64,000 nt of DNA. Origin: Chitinophaga niabensis. Lineage in GTDB: Bacteria; Bacteroidota; Bacteroidia; Chitinophagales; Chitinophagaceae. The DNA is taken from assembly GCF_039545795.1 (NCBI RefSeq), contig NZ_CP154260.1, positions 2,795,001-2,859,000 of the forward strand, in the 5' to 3' direction. Position numbers and translations under genes: made by a program. Shown in pieces: positions 8,418-17,703 of the stretch. Position 1 is the stretch's first letter. Every line of letters begins with the position of its first letter. A model generated the notes under the pieces. The model searched no databases, was not told the DNA's origin, and saw nothing but the letters and a program-made list of their open reading frames with translations.

Positions 8418-8918
8418 TCATTCCTTTACCTGCAGCATATCGCTCACCATCTTCAATAACTCCTTATCCAGCTCTGTTGCTTCAACATGGCAATTGATCA
8501 GTTCTTTCTGTGCGGCAGCTTCCTGCAGTGGATGCAGGCTCAGGCACCCCGCTACTACCTTCCCTACTTTCCAATCCAGCGCAAGCACTTTGGCCATTAC
8601 AGGTGCCAGGGTATTGTACCGCTCTGCATCCTGTACCGCCAGCTGAACACGGGAAGCCATCAGGTCGCTTAATTGTTTATGCATTTCTGCATTGTAGGTT
8701 TTGATATTGCCCCTTATCGCAGCAGGACTGTGCTGTACTGACCAGCAAAGCCAGCTAATGGAATGGATGCAGGAAGCAAGATGTTTGGTCAATTCAGCAA
8801 GGGCATCCGGTTTTGCCCTGAAGTGCCGGATAAATAAAATTCCGATGACTAATACAGGTACGCCTATCAACGCACCTTCTAGTATCTTAAGCCATATTTC
8901 CTGGGAGAAGGTCAACAT
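8418..8918 (-). CDS. Small membrane-anchored protein of unknown function
   Basis: I chose ATG 8918 (MLTFSQEIWLKIL, 166 aa). An upstream in-frame ATG at 8990 would overlap trhO by 20 nt and add 24 residues that look like its read-through. A single hydrophobic helix covers about residues 11-28, followed by an all-helical cytosolic or periplasmic part with many Ala, Leu and Glu and a run of cysteines (CIHSISWLCW). No known domain is recognised. It ends flush against the LytTR regulator gene on the other strand and lies just downstream of trhO. Confidence 0.6.
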   Translation of the reverse strand: MLTFSQEIWLKILEGALIGVPVLVIGILFIRHFRAKPDALAELTKHLASCIHSISWLCWSVQHSPAAIRGNIKTYNAEMHKQLSDLMASRVQLAVQDAERYNTLAPVMAKVLALDWKVGKVVAGCLSLHPLQEAAAQKELINCHVEATELDKELLKMVSDMLQVKE

Positions 8919-8970
8919 ACTGGGATAACATTTGCTATAAAATTTAGCAAAAATCCAGAGACTTTTATCC

Positions 8971-10002
8971 CTACTTCGTGCTATCTCCACTGCGGTCCCG
9001 CTTCCGCTTGTTGAACAACATCAATCCCTTATCTATCCCTTTCCGCATCTCCACTTGTTCTTCCTCCGGTAAGGCCAGTACTGCGGTACATTCTTCACTA
9101 CAACATCCATTGTATTTCGCTGCACATGTAGCGCACTGGATAAATAAAAGGTGACATCCTTCGTTCGCACAATTGGTGTGATCATCACAGGGTTCTCCGC
9201 ATTGATGGCACTGGCTGATCACTTCATCACTGATCCTTTCTCCAAGGCGTTCATCAAACACGAAGTTCTTTCCACGGAACTTATTGGGCAAGCCCCACTC
9301 CTTTGCTTTGTTGGTATATTCAATAATACCACCTTCCAGGTGGAATACATTTTTAAACCCCTGATGCAACATGTACGCAGACGCCTTTTCACAACGGATC
9401 CCGCCGGTACAATACATAATGATGTTCTTCTCCTTCTTGTCCTTCATCATATCCACCGCCATGGGTAATTGTTCCCGGAATGTGGAAGAAGGTACCTCCA
9501 ATGCATTATCAAAATGCCCTACCTCAAATTCATAATGGTTACGCATATCTATGATCACCGTATCCGGGTCTGCCGTGAGTTCATTGAATTCCCTGGCATT
9601 CACATATTTACCCCGGTTATCCATATCAAATGCCGGATCAGTGATACCATCCGCCACGATCTTTTCCCGCACTTTTATCTTTAATACCCAAAAGGATTTC
9701 CCATTATCGTCTACCGCGATATTCAGCCGGATGCCTTTCAGGAATGAAATGGAATCCAGGTGCTGGCGAAATTCCTCAAAGTGATGCGCAGGAATACTCA
9801 CCTGTGCATTAATTCCCTCATTTGCTACGTAAATGCGGCCGAAAACCTGGAGTTTGAAAAGTGCTTCGTAAAGCTGGTTCCGGAAGACCTGTGGGTCTGC
9901 AATTTTGGCGTACTGGTAAAAGGAAACCGTAACGCGCTCAAAGGTTTCTGCTGCTAACCGGCTCTTTAGCTCGGTGGCAGACAATCTGTTATGTAATACC
10001 AT
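8971..10002 (-). CDS. trhO: tRNA uridine(34) hydroxylase TrhO (rhodanese family)
   Basis: This 343-aa protein has an N-terminal acylphosphatase-like domain (residues 20-115, with [11 protein letters not shown]), a rhodanese domain (125-230) with active-site Cys198 in CTGGIRC, and a cysteine-rich C-terminus ([14 protein letters not shown], then CATC and CCSEEC) that probably binds zinc. This layout and the [16 protein letters not shown] motif are diagnostic for YceA/TrhO. The enzyme forms 5-hydroxyuridine at the tRNA wobble position, in an oxygen-dependent reaction. The C-terminal Lys/Arg tail is slightly longer than in Escherichia coli. Confidence 0.93.
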   Translation of the reverse strand: MVLHNRLSATELKSRLAAETFERVTVSFYQYAKIADPQVFRNQLYEALFKLQVFGRIYVANEGINAQVSIPAHHFEEFRQHLDSISFLKGIRLNIAVDDNGKSFWVLKIKVREKIVADGITDPAFDMDNRGKYVNAREFNELTADPDTVIIDMRNHYEFEVGHFDNALEVPSSTFREQLPMAVDMMKDKKEKNIIMYCTGGIRCEKASAYMLHQGFKNVFHLEGGIIEYTNKAKEWGLPNKFRGKNFVFDERLGERISDEVISQCHQCGEPCDDHTNCANEGCHLLFIQCATCAAKYNGCCSEECTAVLALPEEEQVEMRKGIDKGLMLFNKRKRDRSGDSTK

Positions 10003-10070
10003 GGTGAAATTTTAAGGACCAAAGCCGGTGGAACAAAATTTCTGTCAAGCCATATGACGGCATGACGCCG

Positions 10071-10078
10071 CAAAGTTA
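10071..10078 (-). promoter_or_regulatory. Candidate -7 element for trhO
   Basis: On the minus strand the sequence reads TAACTTTG, a perfect match to the Bacteroidota TAnnTTTG -7 element, about 69 nt upstream of the trhO start. No convincing -33 TTG is seen at the usual distance. Confidence 0.4.
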
Positions 10079-10289
10079 CACAAAAAAATTATCCACAGAA
10101 ACTACCGTAAATACCCTCCCGGTTAACCCATTGGAAACCATAACAATTTATTAATATTAATTATTTATAAGTTTTAAGCATGCGATCTGCCACCAAAAAA
10201 TGTGGCACGCTATTGGAATATTACCATAACATTAACACAAATGGACAGTGTGGAATGCAATATTTCCTGACCCCCTTAAATGAATCTAT

Positions 10290-10433
10290 ATGAGTATCTA
10301 CGTTTTCTATTTCTTCGCTGTGATCATCGGTTTGTGGGCTTATAGGTTAGCCGCATATTTCTTTGGTGGAAATCCGAAGACCTCCCGGAACTCCCAGGCA
10401 AGGAGTGAAAAGAGAAGAGTAGCACGCTACTAA
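10290..10433 (+). CDS. 47-aa single-pass membrane protein
   Basis: An ATG-initiated frame of 47 codons has one clear hydrophobic helix (residues 3-26, starting IYVFYFFAVIIG and ending AYFF) and a polar, strongly basic tail (KTSRNSQARSEKRRVARY). The positive-inside rule places the tail in the cytoplasm. A stop (TGA) is present at 10281-10283 just upstream and a strong terminator follows 42 nt after the stop, so it looks like a monocistronic unit. I know no family for it. Composition and the flanking terminator support a real gene, but no conservation can be checked here. Confidence 0.5.
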   Translation: MSIYVFYFFAVIIGLWAYRLAAYFFGGNPKTSRNSQARSEKRRVARY

Positions 10434-10474
10434 AGTTATTTTCAACTATATCCTGGCAAGCAATCAAAAAATAT

Positions 10475-10509
10475 AAAAAACGAGGTACCTTACAAGGCCT
10501 CGTTTTTTT
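10475..10509 (+). terminator. Rho-independent terminator after the 47-aa ORF
   Basis: An AAAAAACGAGG arm pairs with CCTCG plus a run of seven T, with a 12-nt loop. It lies between the small ORF and the esterase gene. Confidence 0.8.
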
Positions 10510-10522
10510 ATGGGCTTCACTT

Positions 10523-11308
10523 ATGAAACAGCTGTTACTATTCTTATTCCTCCCCTCTGCGGTATTTGCACAGGATTATAAAACAAAGGAGAACATCCGT
10601 TATTACAGTACTTCTGCGGACAGTTATATGGATCAGCAGTGCGTATTGGATATCTACTATCCCGCCAACACCAAAAACTTCAGTACGGTGGTCTGGTTTC
10701 ACGGTGGCGGTATTACCGGCGGCAATAAAGAGATCCCCGAAGCTTTAAAAGGAAAAGGACTGGCCATCATAGGGGTCAAATACCGCCTTTCTCCCAAAGT
10801 ACAGGCGCCCGCCTATATTGAAGATGCGGCAGCAGCCATTGCCTGGGCTTTCAAACACATTGCGGAATATAATGGGGATACCAACCGGATCTTTATCTCC
10901 GGGCATTCTGCCGGGGCTTATTTAGGCAGTATGGTCACCCTCAACAAAGAATACCTCGCTAAATATCAAATAGATGCGAATAAAATAGCCGGCCTTATTT
11001 CCCTGAGCTCCCAGGCCATCACCCATTTTACCATCCGCAAAGAACAGGGTATCAAAGACATTCAGCCCACCATAGATAAATATGCACCACTTTATCATGT
11101 AAGAGCAGATGCCCCTCCTGTACTCCTCATTACGGGCGACCGGGAAATGGAAATGTTAGGCAGGTATGAAGAAAACGCCTACTGGGCACGCATGATGAAG
11201 CTGGCAGGGCATAAAAGAACAACACTCTACGAATTACAAGGGTTTGGTCACAATATGACGGCACCGGCTTTCCCCCTGCTGTTGAAGTTTATAGCAGAGA
11301 CTAAATAA
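10523..11308 (+). CDS. Secreted alpha/beta-hydrolase (esterase/BD-FAE type)
   Basis: This 261-aa protein has a signal peptide (cleavage after VFA near residue 16). The hydrolase core shows the oxyanion motif WFHGGG (58-63), the nucleophile elbow GHSAG, an acid residue in LITGDREM and the catalytic His in GFGHNM. The HGGG type is shared with hormone-sensitive-lipase and BD-FAE esterases. It acts outside the cytoplasm on an ester substrate that the sequence does not reveal. It follows a terminator at once, so it has its own promoter or depends on read-through. Confidence 0.85.
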   Translation: MKQLLLFLFLPSAVFAQDYKTKENIRYYSTSADSYMDQQCVLDIYYPANTKNFSTVVWFHGGGITGGNKEIPEALKGKGLAIIGVKYRLSPKVQAPAYIEDAAAAIAWAFKHIAEYNGDTNRIFISGHSAGAYLGSMVTLNKEYLAKYQIDANKIAGLISLSSQAITHFTIRKEQGIKDIQPTIDKYAPLYHVRADAPPVLLITGDREMEMLGRYEENAYWARMMKLAGHKRTTLYELQGFGHNMTAPAFPLLLKFIAETK

Positions 11309-11385
11309 ATTGAGGAAAAAACGCTAAGAAAATCATGTAATACTGCTTTATCTCTATAGATATCTTAAAACAACCAAGCAATTAC

Positions 11386-12528
11386 ATGAAACTCAGCTTC
11401 TCTCTCCTCGCATTATTAGCTCCTGCGGTGACTTTTGCACAAAAACCTAATTTCAGTATCTCCGGCAAACTCGGTAAGCTGGATAAACCTGCCAAAGTTT
11501 ATATTGATTATGCAGATGCCACCGGGCACGGCAAGGAAGACTCTGCCGCTGTAGTGAATGGGGTATTTACCCTCACAGGAAATGTTACCGGTTATACTAC
11601 CGCCCGTATGTCCCTGGACCATGAAGGGAAAGGCAAACCCTTTTCCATTTATTCCCCCGGCGCTGATGTGATCTACTTCTATTTCGGGCCGGAACAGATC
11701 AAGGTAAGCTCCAAAGATTCTTTAAGCATTGCCACCTTTACCGGTTCTAAAATATACAATGAGCATGCTGCCTATAACAAAACCATCGGCGGCTCCATCA
11801 TGGAACTCACGGCTATTTACCAAAAGGAGTATGCAGAGGCTTCAGCGGAAGACAAAAAAGATCCGGAATTCATGCAGGCACTCAATGCTAAACAAACGGA
11901 ATTAAGGAAACAAAGAGGCGCAAAAATGATAGCATTTGCCAAAGCGAATCCTAACTCCTTCTTTTCCCTTGTAGGTTTATCCGAATCAGCCGGTATGTAC
12001 ACTGATATGGCAACCGCACAAACAATCCTCAGCAGCCTGAACAAAGACCTGCAGAAAATGGATATGGGAAAGGAACTGCAACAGCGTATTACTGCTGAAG
12101 GCCTTACTGCTGTGGGCAAACCAGCCCCTGCTTTTACCCAGAACGATGTAAACGATAAACCACTTTCGCTCGCCGATCTCAAAGGCAAGGTGGTATTGCT
12201 GGACTTTTGGGCAAGCTGGTGCAGCCCCTGCCGCGCAGAGAACCCCAACATGCTGAAACAGTATAAGATCTATAAAGACAAAGGCTTCGAAATCCTCTCC
12301 GTATCACTGGATTCCAAAAAGGAACCATGGGTAGAGGCTATCGCACAGGACGGCCTTCCCTGGCTGCATGTATCTGACCTGAAAGGCTGGAACAACGCCG
12401 TTGGACGCCTGTATGGTGTGAGAGGTGTACCTGCCTGTTACCTGATAGACAGAGATGGAAAGATCATTGCAGACAATGTACGTGGTGAAAAACTGAACAC
12501 GAAGCTGGCAGAGATCTTTAAGAACTAA
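11386..12528 (+). CDS. TlpA-family thiol-disulfide oxidoreductase with DUF4369
   Basis: This 380-aa secreted protein has a signal peptide (residues 1-18), an N-terminal DUF4369-like domain (about 20-120, FSISGKLGKLDKPAKVYI), a helical middle region and a C-terminal thioredoxin fold (about 245-380). The redox motif WASWCSPC has Cys279 and Cys282, and the cis-Pro lies in RGVPACYLI. Bacteroidota use many such proteins to reduce or isomerise disulfides in the periplasm. It stands alone, 77 nt after the esterase and followed by a terminator. Confidence 0.9.
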   Translation: MKLSFSLLALLAPAVTFAQKPNFSISGKLGKLDKPAKVYIDYADATGHGKEDSAAVVNGVFTLTGNVTGYTTARMSLDHEGKGKPFSIYSPGADVIYFYFGPEQIKVSSKDSLSIATFTGSKIYNEHAAYNKTIGGSIMELTAIYQKEYAEASAEDKKDPEFMQALNAKQTELRKQRGAKMIAFAKANPNSFFSLVGLSESAGMYTDMATAQTILSSLNKDLQKMDMGKELQQRITAEGLTAVGKPAPAFTQNDVNDKPLSLADLKGKVVLLDFWASWCSPCRAENPNMLKQYKIYKDKGFEILSVSLDSKKEPWVEAIAQDGLPWLHVSDLKGWNNAVGRLYGVRGVPACYLIDRDGKIIADNVRGEKLNTKLAEIFKN

Positions 12529-12553
12529 TTATCCCTCTATTTATTTTTAAAAC

Positions 12554-12577
12554 AAAGCCCTCCGGGGCTTTTAATTT
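12554..12577 (+). terminator. Rho-independent terminator
   Basis: A hairpin AAAGCCC-tccg-GGGCTTT is followed by 'aattttt', 26 nt after the TlpA-like stop and 10 nt before the next start. Confidence 0.75.
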
Positions 12578-12587
12578 TTCCTTCTGT

Positions 12588-14189
12588 ATGAAAAGATCCA
12601 GGCTGCTGGCTATTTGCCTGACCATTATATCTGCCAACACTTACGGCCAAAAACAATTAGAAGCCACCATACATAAAGCTATCGCAAAAGCCTGGCCTGC
12701 GAGTGTGCGCATGTGGGGTTATGATACTGCCTCCAAACAGCAAATGAGCGCCCAGTTCAGCGCGGTGGTAGTAAGCCCCGATGGAGACATCCTTACTGCA
12801 GCACACACTTCCACACCTGGTAAAACATACAGGGTCATGTTCCCCGATGGTAAAGAAGCCATTGCCCTGGCACTTGGTAAAATAGAAATGGCGGACGATC
12901 CAACCATACCCGATGTATCTATGATGAAGATCATTACACCCGGTACCTGGCCATATGCAGAGATGGGATACTCTTCCTCTTTAAAGCTTAACCAACCCTG
13001 CATCAGCATAGCGTATCCTGAATCCTTAAGCCAACCACTGCCGGGTGTACGTTTTGGGATCATCACCAGTCTCGGTAATGAGCGCGGCTTTTTACAATCC
13101 ACCTGTGCAATGGAGCCCGGCGACTCCGGCGGGCCGCTCTTTGATGAACAAGGGCGTGTAATTGGCATACACAGCGCTATCAGTGTGGAAGAATCATTGA
13201 ATTACGAAATACCTGTGGACCTTTTCCGTAAGTACAGAACGGCACTGGCCATTGCTAAAAAATACAATGCCTTCCCTGCAAATGAAGATCCCATCAGCAA
13301 GGATCCGCTTGCAGCACAACCATCCCAATATGATGCAGTTTTCAGCACGGCAAAAAATGCCTGCCTGCTTATAACCAGTAAGGGAGATAGTATTTATGGT
13401 ACAGCATTCCCCAACGCTTACGTTGTAAGCAAAAGTTCTATGGTGGGCAATGAACCACAGATACATATCGGCGGTAAAGTCTTTAAAGCATCCATTATTC
13501 GCCGCGACAGGGAAAATGACCTGGTACTGTTAAAAATGCAAGAACCTGTTAAAGGCGGCATTACACTCGCAAAAACAAAACCGGATAGTATCTCTTTTAA
13601 ACAGCTGGGCCAATTCCTCGTGAGTCCACGCTTAGATACAACCAATGCTGTGAGCGTAGTTGGAACTTTACCCTTCAGCCTGCCAAAGATCAATAGCACC
13701 GGTTTTCTGGGTGCTTCCATCGCACAAAAAAGCGGGCCGCTGTTACTCACCTTCGTACGTAAAAACTCCCCTGCCGCCGCCAATGAACTTAAAGTAGGTG
13801 ATGAGGTGATCAGCATCAATAGCGTTACGCTCAATAAAGCTGAAAACTTTACGGCAGCAATGCAACAATTCTGGCCTGGCGATACCATTAGCATCAGCCT
13901 GAAAAGAGAAGGAAATATTTATACCAGGCAGATTGTGCTGAGCGAAAAACCAAAGATACCAGCCACCCATCCGGCCGAGATGTTTGCCGGCGGTAAAAGC
14001 ACACGCAGGGATGGATTTGAAAGGATCTTTGCACACGATGCCATCATAACACCTAAGCAATGCGGTGGCCCCGTGTTTGATGCAGCAGGTAATTTTATGG
14101 GGATCAACATAGCAAGGTACAGCCGCACCAGCACAGTGGTGATCCCTTCAGAAGTAGTATGGAAATTTATGCAGGAGCTGGCCTTTTAG
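12588..14189 (+). CDS. Trypsin-like serine protease with degenerate second protease domain and PDZ
   Basis: This 533-aa protein has a signal peptide (cleavage after TYG near residue 20). The first trypsin-fold domain (about 30-225) carries an intact triad: His73 (TAAHTS), Asp109 (DVSMM) and Ser180 (GDSGGP). A second protease-like region begins near 250. Its His position is Ser283 (VVSKSS), its Asp is kept (D311, ENDLVLLK), and its Ser is Cys492 (QCGGP). A PDZ domain (about 372-452, KVGDEVISINSV) sits between the two barrel halves of this second copy rather than at its end. HtrA-like periplasmic quality control is a possible role, but the layout is not DegP. Confidence 0.8.
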   Translation: MKRSRLLAICLTIISANTYGQKQLEATIHKAIAKAWPASVRMWGYDTASKQQMSAQFSAVVVSPDGDILTAAHTSTPGKTYRVMFPDGKEAIALALGKIEMADDPTIPDVSMMKIITPGTWPYAEMGYSSSLKLNQPCISIAYPESLSQPLPGVRFGIITSLGNERGFLQSTCAMEPGDSGGPLFDEQGRVIGIHSAISVEESLNYEIPVDLFRKYRTALAIAKKYNAFPANEDPISKDPLAAQPSQYDAVFSTAKNACLLITSKGDSIYGTAFPNAYVVSKSSMVGNEPQIHIGGKVFKASIIRRDRENDLVLLKMQEPVKGGITLAKTKPDSISFKQLGQFLVSPRLDTTNAVSVVGTLPFSLPKINSTGFLGASIAQKSGPLLLTFVRKNSPAAANELKVGDEVISINSVTLNKAENFTAAMQQFWPGDTISISLKREGNIYTRQIVLSEKPKIPATHPAEMFAGGKSTRRDGFERIFAHDAIITPKQCGGPVFDAAGNFMGINIARYSRTSTVVIPSEVVWKFMQELAF

Positions 14190-14206
14190 GTCAGCTCTTT
14201 ATTTTT
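14175..14206 (+). terminator. Terminator overlapping the protease stop codon
   Basis: The stem GAGCTGGCC (14175-14183) pairs with GGTCAGCTC (14189-14197) with one G-T pair, a TTTTA loop, then a T-rich tail. The stop codon TAG (14187-14189) spans the end of the loop and the first base of the second stem arm, and the hairpin ends inside the 3' end of the convergent gene. Confidence 0.7.
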
Positions 14207-14769
14207 CCGGTAAATATCCAGCGTACGGATGCCCAAAAGGGCGCTTCAGCTAAAAAACGCTGTGGTATCTGTTCTTCATTATGCCATACTATAAAACCTC
14301 TTGACCTCCCGCTTAAAGAATTGACCATTTTCTCGTAAACAACATTAACATCACCTTCTTTAATTTCTTCGAAACCATCATCGTACTCGCGCTCAAAGCT
14401 TAAGCACCATATTCGTTGGTCACCTAATAATATATTAAGCAGTTCTAAAAACCGGTCACTTAATTCTTGTTTTCTAACTTCCCCCTCTTCAATATTTTGA
14501 AGGCTCCAGATCTCATTGTGCAATTCATATATGCCTTTTTTTATTGAAAGGCATTGCCACCTCCTGATTTTTCGCATGTGGTTTGGCAATGCCCATAGCG
14601 TATTACAGTGGGGATCAACATCTCTTTTAACCACTTTAAAGCCATGAAAATAAACTTCTTCCGGTCCCTGTGGATAGGCAACGCCATCCCATTCGTAAAC
14701 CGGCACCTTAAATTCAAGCCCTGGTGTCTTTGCGTCAAAAGGTATTATAATATCGAATGCCAGATCCAT
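14191..14769 (-). CDS. Cytoplasmic protein of unknown function
   Basis: This 192-aa protein has no signal peptide or membrane segment. It is acidic and rich in Trp, Phe and Tyr, with passages such as PVYEWDGVAYPQGPEEVYFHGF and VWHNEEQIPQRFL. I do not recognise a family. Size, acidity and aromatic content recall contact-dependent immunity proteins, but there is no toxin gene beside it, so this is only an analogy. It starts 9 nt after the DUF5686 gene and is probably in the same transcript. Confidence 0.6.
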   Translation of the reverse strand: MDLAFDIIIPFDAKTPGLEFKVPVYEWDGVAYPQGPEEVYFHGFKVVKRDVDPHCNTLWALPNHMRKIRRWQCLSIKKGIYELHNEIWSLQNIEEGEVRKQELSDRFLELLNILLGDQRIWCLSFEREYDDGFEEIKEGDVNVVYEKMVNSLSGRSRGFIVWHNEEQIPQRFLAEAPFWASVRWIFTGKIKS

Positions 14770-14778
14770 AAATTACTT

Positions 14779-17274
14779 TTATTCAAACTGGAACGCCTTC
14801 CCCAATATCCCTCCAAACCCTACTCTCACCCCTACACGCGTAGGTAACTGGCTTTGATAACCTGCCACCACATCTACCCGTAACACTTTGAAGATGTTCT
14901 CCAATCCGGCAAATACTTCCACATAATTATTGTTCCTGTTCACATAGAAGGCATTAGACCCCGCTACCAGGTTCCATTTCAGCCGGTTGAACAATGGTAT
15001 TTTATTCGTTATTAAACCATTGAAATGATGCTCCACGTTAGCCGTTGCATACAGGTTTGCAGATGTACTGTACTGATAATAAGGCGCCAGCTGAAAGCTG
15101 TTTACATATTTGGTGTTGTAAAAGGTCTGGTTGCCATTAAAGTGTTGCAGATCAGGTATGCTTACTTTCTTGTTATTCAGGAATCCGCCTGTGGTGAATT
15201 TATAAGACAATGCACCGAAGAGTTTGAAATTCATATCGTCATGCACAGAGAGTTTCCATTTGTCGAAATCTCCGTCCATGAAGCCTTTGGTGTACATCAG
15301 CGTAAAGGTAGGATACTTGGAGCCAATTGGCACTTTATACTTCGGATACTCAATGAACTTCTGCCCGGGCTGATAACTCAGTGCACCCGTTAGCGTTAGT
15401 ACCTGTTCTTTTTCAAAAGGCAGGTGCGCCAGTTCTTGCGGATGATTATGTGTGAAGGCCCTGCTGGCATTCTTAAAGAGCACATAATCCGTGGAGTTCT
15501 CCAGCGGTATACGGTCCTCATAAGTAACATTCACATTCAGCTTCATCGCATTCTGGAAGTTACGGTTGAAGTTCAATGAACCAAACCAGTTCTCATATAA
15601 CTTCATGTAATTCTGTTTCCCCAGCAGGGTATACAGGGAGTTCGCAATCGGCCCGATGGGGTTTTCCTTATTGAACTGGGAAATGCGCTTCCCTCCTGCT
15701 ATGGTCCATACGTTCCGCGATCCGAAATCATCCCGTCCGCCGCCTGAGAAGGTCAGTCCTGTAGAAGCATTCAGGTGTGTATTACTAAAGCCATATCGTA
15801 TGTAGTTATGCCATTGCAGGTAACGTTTATTGGGCAGACTGAAGTTTACAGATGGCGTAATAGCTAAAGAAACCCCTTCCACCGTATTATAACTCAGCCC
15901 TTTGAGCAGGGATTGATTATGGAAGGAATGAGAAGCAATACTGCTGTCTCTTTTAAAATACCAGGTATGCCCGAAACCATTCAGCAGCACATCATCCAGT
16001 TTTACGGGCTGCGGTTTTTTACGCAAAGAATCCAGGTGATAACGGGAGCGGGAGGAATCCCTTCTTACACGTGCTACGCTGTCTTTTACGCGGAAGTCCT
16101 TTTGCTCATCTGCTTCCAGGGGAACAGGGCGGATGCTATCCCAGTATTTCAAATCACGTTCCGCTGCATCCTTTTCGTACTTCATCACCACCTTGTTAAA
16201 GAAACCTTTCGGGAAAACAGGTTTAAGATCGTAGTTCGAGTATACGTTCACGTTATTAGCTGTTACATCAAAGCCTAACATCTTCATGGCCACATATACC
16301 ACCTGGTCTTTCGTGCGCCATACTTCGTTGTTCACCGGCACATGTGTTTGCCTGATGATCAGTGTGTCCAGCAGTTCCAGTTGATATTCCCTGGTAAGCA
16401 TCAGGTCTGTGCTGTGAATGCGCCAGTCGTCTTCCGTGATATAGATGTAACCGGAAAACACCGGTTCGTATTTACGGCGTGGTATCACTTTGATCTTGTT
16501 CACGAGTTTGCCATCATCCATAAAAGTACCTTCCAGCCTGTATTTATAATTCAGCATGGCGGTTTCCGCGATGGGTGAAATAAAACCACGCGGTCCCAGT
16601 TGCGAAGTAATGGCTTCCACATTGTTGTCGTAGAAACTGATGGTGGTAGGAAAACTAAATCCTAATCCGCCGCCGCTCTGGCGGGAGGAAAGTACATCCA
16701 GTTTCATATCCGGCTGCCGGTAATTTAAACGGGTGTAGGATTCAGACAAACCAACGATCCCTTTGCGGGTGGAGTCCAGCCCCAGGTCTTCCGCATCCAC
16801 CTTCTGGCCTAATACCTTTTTGGGGGCATTGCGGAGTTTGGCCAGCATCTTTATATAAGCATCGCAGGTGTATGCTTTCACCTGGTTCTGATAGAATGAT
16901 CTCTTTTTGATGGCCTGCCGGATGATGGCATAGGCAGGGTCTTCTCCGCCGGACTTCACCACTACCTCGCGGATCTGCATACTTACAGGCTCCAGGGCAA
17001 ATGATAGTTGCTGGGCAGCAGCAGTGACCTGTATGGCCTTTTCCTGCTTTTTATAGCCCATATACTGGCAGAGGATGGTGTACTGGCCGGCTGGCAGATC
17101 TAACTGGTAGCTGCCATTAGCATTGGCGGTAGTGCCATTGGTGGTGCCTTTGATCATTACAGTGGCAAAGGGCAACACCTCACCTTTTTGATTGGTAACA
17201 GTGCCGTGTATTATACCGGCATGGGTTTCAATGGCAAACAGAACAAACAGGGCAGGGAGTAGAAGTTTCGTCAT
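14779..17274 (-). CDS. DUF5686 outer-membrane protein with carboxypeptidase-regulatory-like domain
   Basis: This 831-aa protein has a signal peptide (residues 1-19), a CarboxypepD-reg-like beta-sandwich (about 22-108; GTVTNQKGEVLPFATVMIKG), a linker and a long DUF5686 region (about 115-831) with alternating aromatic strands. The last ~400 residues look like an outer-membrane beta-barrel and the chain ends on Phe-Glu. The family is widespread in Bacteroidota and has no established function; a role in surface or envelope processes is guessed. The last gene of the group follows 9 nt later. Confidence 0.85.
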   Translation of the reverse strand: MTKLLLPALFVLFAIETHAGIIHGTVTNQKGEVLPFATVMIKGTTNGTTANANGSYQLDLPAGQYTILCQYMGYKKQEKAIQVTAAAQQLSFALEPVSMQIREVVVKSGGEDPAYAIIRQAIKKRSFYQNQVKAYTCDAYIKMLAKLRNAPKKVLGQKVDAEDLGLDSTRKGIVGLSESYTRLNYRQPDMKLDVLSSRQSGGGLGFSFPTTISFYDNNVEAITSQLGPRGFISPIAETAMLNYKYRLEGTFMDDGKLVNKIKVIPRRKYEPVFSGYIYITEDDWRIHSTDLMLTREYQLELLDTLIIRQTHVPVNNEVWRTKDQVVYVAMKMLGFDVTANNVNVYSNYDLKPVFPKGFFNKVVMKYEKDAAERDLKYWDSIRPVPLEADEQKDFRVKDSVARVRRDSSRSRYHLDSLRKKPQPVKLDDVLLNGFGHTWYFKRDSSIASHSFHNQSLLKGLSYNTVEGVSLAITPSVNFSLPNKRYLQWHNYIRYGFSNTHLNASTGLTFSGGGRDDFGSRNVWTIAGGKRISQFNKENPIGPIANSLYTLLGKQNYMKLYENWFGSLNFNRNFQNAMKLNVNVTYEDRIPLENSTDYVLFKNASRAFTHNHPQELAHLPFEKEQVLTLTGALSYQPGQKFIEYPKYKVPIGSKYPTFTLMYTKGFMDGDFDKWKLSVHDDMNFKLFGALSYKFTTGGFLNNKKVSIPDLQHFNGNQTFYNTKYVNSFQLAPYYQYSTSANLYATANVEHHFNGLITNKIPLFNRLKWNLVAGSNAFYVNRNNNYVEVFAGLENIFKVLRVDVVAGYQSQLPTRVGVRVGFGGILGKAFQFE

Positions 17275-17335
17275 ATACCAAAAATAACCGTTATGGCTAT
17301 TGGGTATATATGTCCTTACGGGCTTTATAGCAATT

Positions 17336-17695
17336 TTAACTTTTTACTTTGCGCACCGGCCGGAACAGGCTACCGGATAAAGCGCTCACAGCGCCTACTA
17401 TGCCGCCCAGCAGGGCTGTTATAATGATCATGATGGCCGGGGAGCCGGGTTGTTTGAGGATCAGGTCTCCCATTCTGCCTGCCAGGATATGATCATTGCG
17501 GTAATCGATGATCAGGGCCATGATACCCCATAAGAGGAATACGCCCAGGAATCCGCTTCCGAACGCCTTCGCCGGCGTTTGCGGAAACGCAAGGGCAACC
17601 ACAAACGCCGCGATGGCAATGCACCACCAATCCAGAAATATTCCCAGCACATATGCTAATAAGGCTGTTAAAAAAAGGCAAAGGAGAAAGCGCAT
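17336..17695 (-). CDS. Small multi-pass membrane protein
   Basis: This 119-aa protein has four predicted membrane helices (about residues 2-20, 24-38, 46-64 and 85-107) and a short basic tail (RPVRKVKS). No catalytic motif is visible and I do not know the family. It begins 8 nt after the metZ stop, so it is co-transcribed with metZ and osmC, but nothing in it suggests sulfur chemistry. Confidence 0.65.
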   Translation of the reverse strand: MRFLLCLFLTALLAYVLGIFLDWWCIAIAAFVVALAFPQTPAKAFGSGFLGVFLLWGIMALIIDYRNDHILAGRMGDLILKQPGSPAIMIIITALLGGIVGAVSALSGSLFRPVRKVKS

Positions 17696-17703
17696 ATCTA
17701 TTC

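Noticed and set aside
8919..8990. Longer start for the 166-aa membrane protein
   Set aside because: It overlaps trhO and the extra 24 residues resemble out-of-frame trhO sequence; the internal ATG directly precedes the membrane helix.
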